Shown one piece after another: positions 31,947-32,959 of a DNA stretch of 32,959 nt. Both the position numbers and the translations under genes were made by a program. Under the pieces are notes generated by a model that saw nothing but the letters and a program-made list of their open reading frames with translations, was not told the origin of the DNA and did not search any database. Origin of the DNA: SIG636 sp045604285 (GTDB lineage: Bacteria > Bacillota > Clostridia > Oscillospirales > CAG-382); NCBI GenBank assembly GCA_045604285.1, contig JAZUNS010000189.1:1-32959 (forward strand), written 5' to 3'. Position 1 is the stretch's first letter; each line of letters opens with the position of its first letter.

Positions 31947-32029
31947 TCAAAATCCACTTCTCCCGTTGGTCGAAATGAATTTTGGAAAAGATTTTGCAGT
32001 AAGTGTAAAAGAAAACCACCTAACGCCAT
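31892..32029 (-). CDS. Doubtful 45-codon ORF in right end of the element
   Basis: On the minus strand an ATG at 32029 opens 45 codons beginning MALGGFLLHLLQNLF and ending near VDFEDIAPMSGGGTCGAKRNK, with AAGGA 12 bases upstream. The C-terminal part spans the palindromic element at 31887-31946. I have a vague memory of such tails recurring in Clostridial genomes as repeat-encoded ends, which cannot be checked here. It may be a small protein or just the translation of a dispersed repeat. No promoter is seen for it. Confidence 0.25.
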   Translation of the reverse strand: MALGGFLLHLLQNLFQNSFRPTGEVDFEDIAPMSGGGTCGAKRNK

Positions 32030-32134
32030 ATCTGTAAAAATCCTTGCACTCTGTGGTTTTATCGTACCCCACGATTAAACAAATAGCTTTTTTCTCGTGT
32101 TTTGTGATATAATGGAGTGAGGAAAATCGTACGC

Positions 32135-32163
32135 TTGACAGAGTGGATCGGATATGGTATAAT
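32135..32163 (+). promoter_or_regulatory. Strong outward promoter at right end of the element
   Basis: TTGACA (32135-32140), 17 bases, TATAAT (32158-32163) with TGG before it, close to an ideal extended promoter. It points out of the element through the right attachment core. No gene of the element lies downstream, only the displaced 3' end, a hairpin and the second recombinase. The candidate arm sites begin at its start point. Confidence 0.85.
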
Positions 32164-32167
32164 AAAT

Positions 32168-32198
32168 GTGGACAAATTCTCGTCCACATTTCGTCCAC
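32168..32198. repeat. Candidate integrase arm sites (right)
   Basis: GTGGACAAA (32168-32176), the inverse complement of the left-end motif, followed by two direct variants TCGTCCAC at 32180-32187 and 32191-32198. They lie about 90 bases from the right attachment core. Confidence 0.6.
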
Positions 32199-32287
32199 GC
32201 AAGTGAGAACGGGACAAAAGGCACACATAAATCCGTGTGTTTAGGAGTCAAAAAAGCCATTGATTGGCGGTTATTTCTTGCCCTACA

Positions 32288-32346
32288 GGTATGGGTAACA
32301 ACCCCATGGTTGGTGCTACCGTTGCTTGCGCTGTTGCAGTTGAAGA
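32288..32346 (+). repeat. attR: right copy of the 59-bp attachment core
   Basis: Identical to 27296-27354. The bases just before it (CCCTACA) differ from those before the left copy (CTTATC), which sets the edge of the repeat. See the mobile element entry. Confidence 0.93.
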
Positions 32347-32359
32347 AGCTGTTAAATAA
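32288..32359 (+). pseudogene. Displaced original 3' end of the GGGtGRT gene
   Basis: Twenty-three codons plus TAA in the same reading phase as the end of the host gene, ending EEAVK. It has no start codon of its own and lacks the upstream 309 codons, so it is a fragment left by integration. If the second recombinase belongs to another element at the same site, this copy may in turn be that element's replacement end. Confidence 0.88.
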
Positions 32360-32413
32360 GCACTTCTCCCCCATTTCACGCACTGAAACGTGCGATTAAA
32401 GCTAAATATCAAG

Positions 32414-32462
32414 TTGGACACATCATTTTGTAATGTATTTACATGATGTGTCCAATTTTTTT
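32414..32462 (+). terminator. Long hairpin with T run just before second recombinase
   Basis: TTGGACACATCA (32414-32425) pairs with TGATGTGTCCAA (32444-32455), and inside it TGTAA (32429-32433) with TTACA (32439-32443). Seven T follow (32456-32462), directly before AGGAGG of the next gene. It looks like an intrinsic terminator or an attenuator for that gene. Confidence 0.8.
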
Positions 32463-32473
32463 AGGAGGCTTTT

Positions 32474-32959
32474 ATGAAGAAAAAACTGCAAATGGTAAGC
32501 AAAAAAATCACCCTTGAGGAGGGCTTTGAAAAGTATATTTCAAACTGCAAGCTCCGCAATCTAAGGCAAGGCACTATCACCCACTACAAGCAAAGCTATA
32601 CACAAATTTTAAAGTTCTTTGACCCCGATATGCCTTTGTCTGATTTTACTTCCGAGGACTACGACAGCTACGTGCTTTATCTTAAAAGCTATCTGACAAA
32701 CGATGTAAGCATCAACTCTTATCTCAGAGATTTGATAACAACCATGCACTTCCTTATGGACGAGGGCTATGTAGCACCCTTTAAGATGTCAGCTATAAAA
32801 ACAGATAAGCACCACGTTGAAACGTATACAGACGAGGAGCTTACGGTACTGCTCCAAAAGCCAAATATAAGAAAGTGTAGCTTTATAGAATATCAATGTT
32901 GGGTGATAACAAACTTTTTGTTTTGCACCGGTGTAAGGCAACGTAGCCTTATGTATATT
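32474..32959 (+). CDS. Second tyrosine recombinase, truncated by the window end
   Basis: A reading frame of 162 codons that stays open to the window edge, with AGGAGG (32463-32468) 5 bases before the ATG. The N-terminus (about 10-105) is a SAM-like core-binding domain: KITLEEGFEKYISNCKLR, then THYKQSYTQILKFF and SINSYLRDLITTMHFLMDEG. The catalytic domain begins with TYTDEELTVLLQKP, and NFLFCTGVRQRSL holds the likely first catalytic Arg (Arg155). It lacks the arm-binding domain of the first integrase and is XerC/D- or transposon-like, so it is a different kind of recombinase. The rest of the enzyme is outside the window. Confidence 0.88.
   Translation, partial: MKKKLQMVSKKITLEEGFEKYISNCKLRNLRQGTITHYKQSYTQILKFFDPDMPLSDFTSEDYDSYVLYLKSYLTNDVSINSYLRDLITTMHFLMDEGYVAPFKMSAIKTDKHHVETYTDEELTVLLQKPNIRKCSFIEYQCWVITNFLFCTGVRQRSLMYI

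Larger units (their letters stand above)
27296..32346 (+). mobile_element. Integrative element of about 5 kb inserted in the 3' end of the GGGtGRT gene
   Basis: A tyrosine integrase gene starts 145 bases inside the left 59-bp repeat, and an identical repeat bounds the right side; one unit (repeat plus body) is 4992 bases. Gene order: integrase, structured DNA/RNA region, 94-residue protein, BspA-like lipoprotein, 282-residue protein, then a 400-base non-coding right end with a strong promoter. No relaxase, coupling protein, resistance gene or excisionase of known type is seen, so it is either mobilised by other elements, a satellite, or a reduced remnant. Codon choice in the cargo (AT-richer, more AAA/AAT) differs from the flanking host genes, as expected for transferred DNA. 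Confidence 0.9.

Noticed and set aside
31866..32078. 70-codon plus-strand frame starting with GTG in overlap with the 282-residue gene stop
   Set aside because: It runs through the three-stem palindrome, has a Pro-rich unnatural sequence and no ribosome site.
32166..32399. 77-codon frame crossing the right attachment core
   Set aside because: It reads the core in a different frame from the host gene and has no ribosome site; the core is explained as the displaced gene end.

Overview
The window reads as a chromosomal segment of an anaerobic, spore-forming-lineage member of the Bacillota, most likely class Clostridia. The basis is gene content and sequence style: a sporulation-type YunB protein, the yybS-gdpP-rplI-dnaB block and tilS-ftsH neighbourhood known from Firmicutes, the Cys4 form of ribosomal protein L28, a ferredoxin-linked indolepyruvate oxidoreductase (IorAB), a PduL-type phosphotransacylase, a GGGtGRT protein, strong AGGAGG ribosome-binding sites and textbook sigma-A promoters. 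No rRNA, tRNA or CRISPR array was found. Species cannot be named from the sequence.

Layout. 1-170 is an intergenic stretch rich in hairpins. 171-3392 (minus strand) holds an M18 aminopeptidase, a lytic transglycosylase, coaE and tsaC, fed by one promoter. 3560-5101 (plus) is an orphan sugar-type solute-binding lipoprotein with a near-perfect promoter and terminator, followed by an unknown 77-residue protein. 5583-8767 (minus) holds a small lipoprotein, rpmB and iorAB. A lone plus-strand yunB sits at 8868-9467. From 24857 down to 9460 (minus) an uninterrupted, often overlapping run of eleven genes makes up one probable operon: aminotransferase, trpS, a topoisomerase IV-like pair, yybS-like, gdpP, rplI, dnaB, tilS, ftsH and rlmB-like. 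A divergent promoter pair at 24925-24990 then starts the plus-strand set pduL, a NifU-like scaffold gene and the GGGtGRT gene.

The most interesting part is 27296-32346: a compact integrative element of about 5 kb inserted in the 3' end of the GGGtGRT gene. A 59-bp perfect direct repeat flanks it. The left copy completes the host reading frame with a slightly different C-terminus (ACK in place of AVK), and the displaced original 3' end survives at 32288-32359. The element carries a tyrosine integrase, repeated TTTGTCCAC motifs near both ends that look like integrase arm sites, two highly structured non-coding stretches (the second with its own promoter and a terminator/antiterminator pair), a small unknown protein, a BspA-like cysteine-rich surface lipoprotein, a possible winged-helix replication or regulatory protein, and an outward-facing strong promoter. 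I see no relaxase or conjugation gene. Directly beyond the right repeat a second, unrelated tyrosine recombinase begins and runs off the window, so the site may hold a tandem array of elements.

How the parts relate: the long minus-strand operon joins replication (dnaB, topoisomerase), translation (trpS, rplI, tilS, rlmB-like), membrane protein quality control (ftsH) and c-di-AMP turnover (gdpP). The plus-strand pduL-NifU-like-GGGtGRT operon looks highly expressed from its promoter, ribosome sites and codon choice; its last two proteins have no established function.
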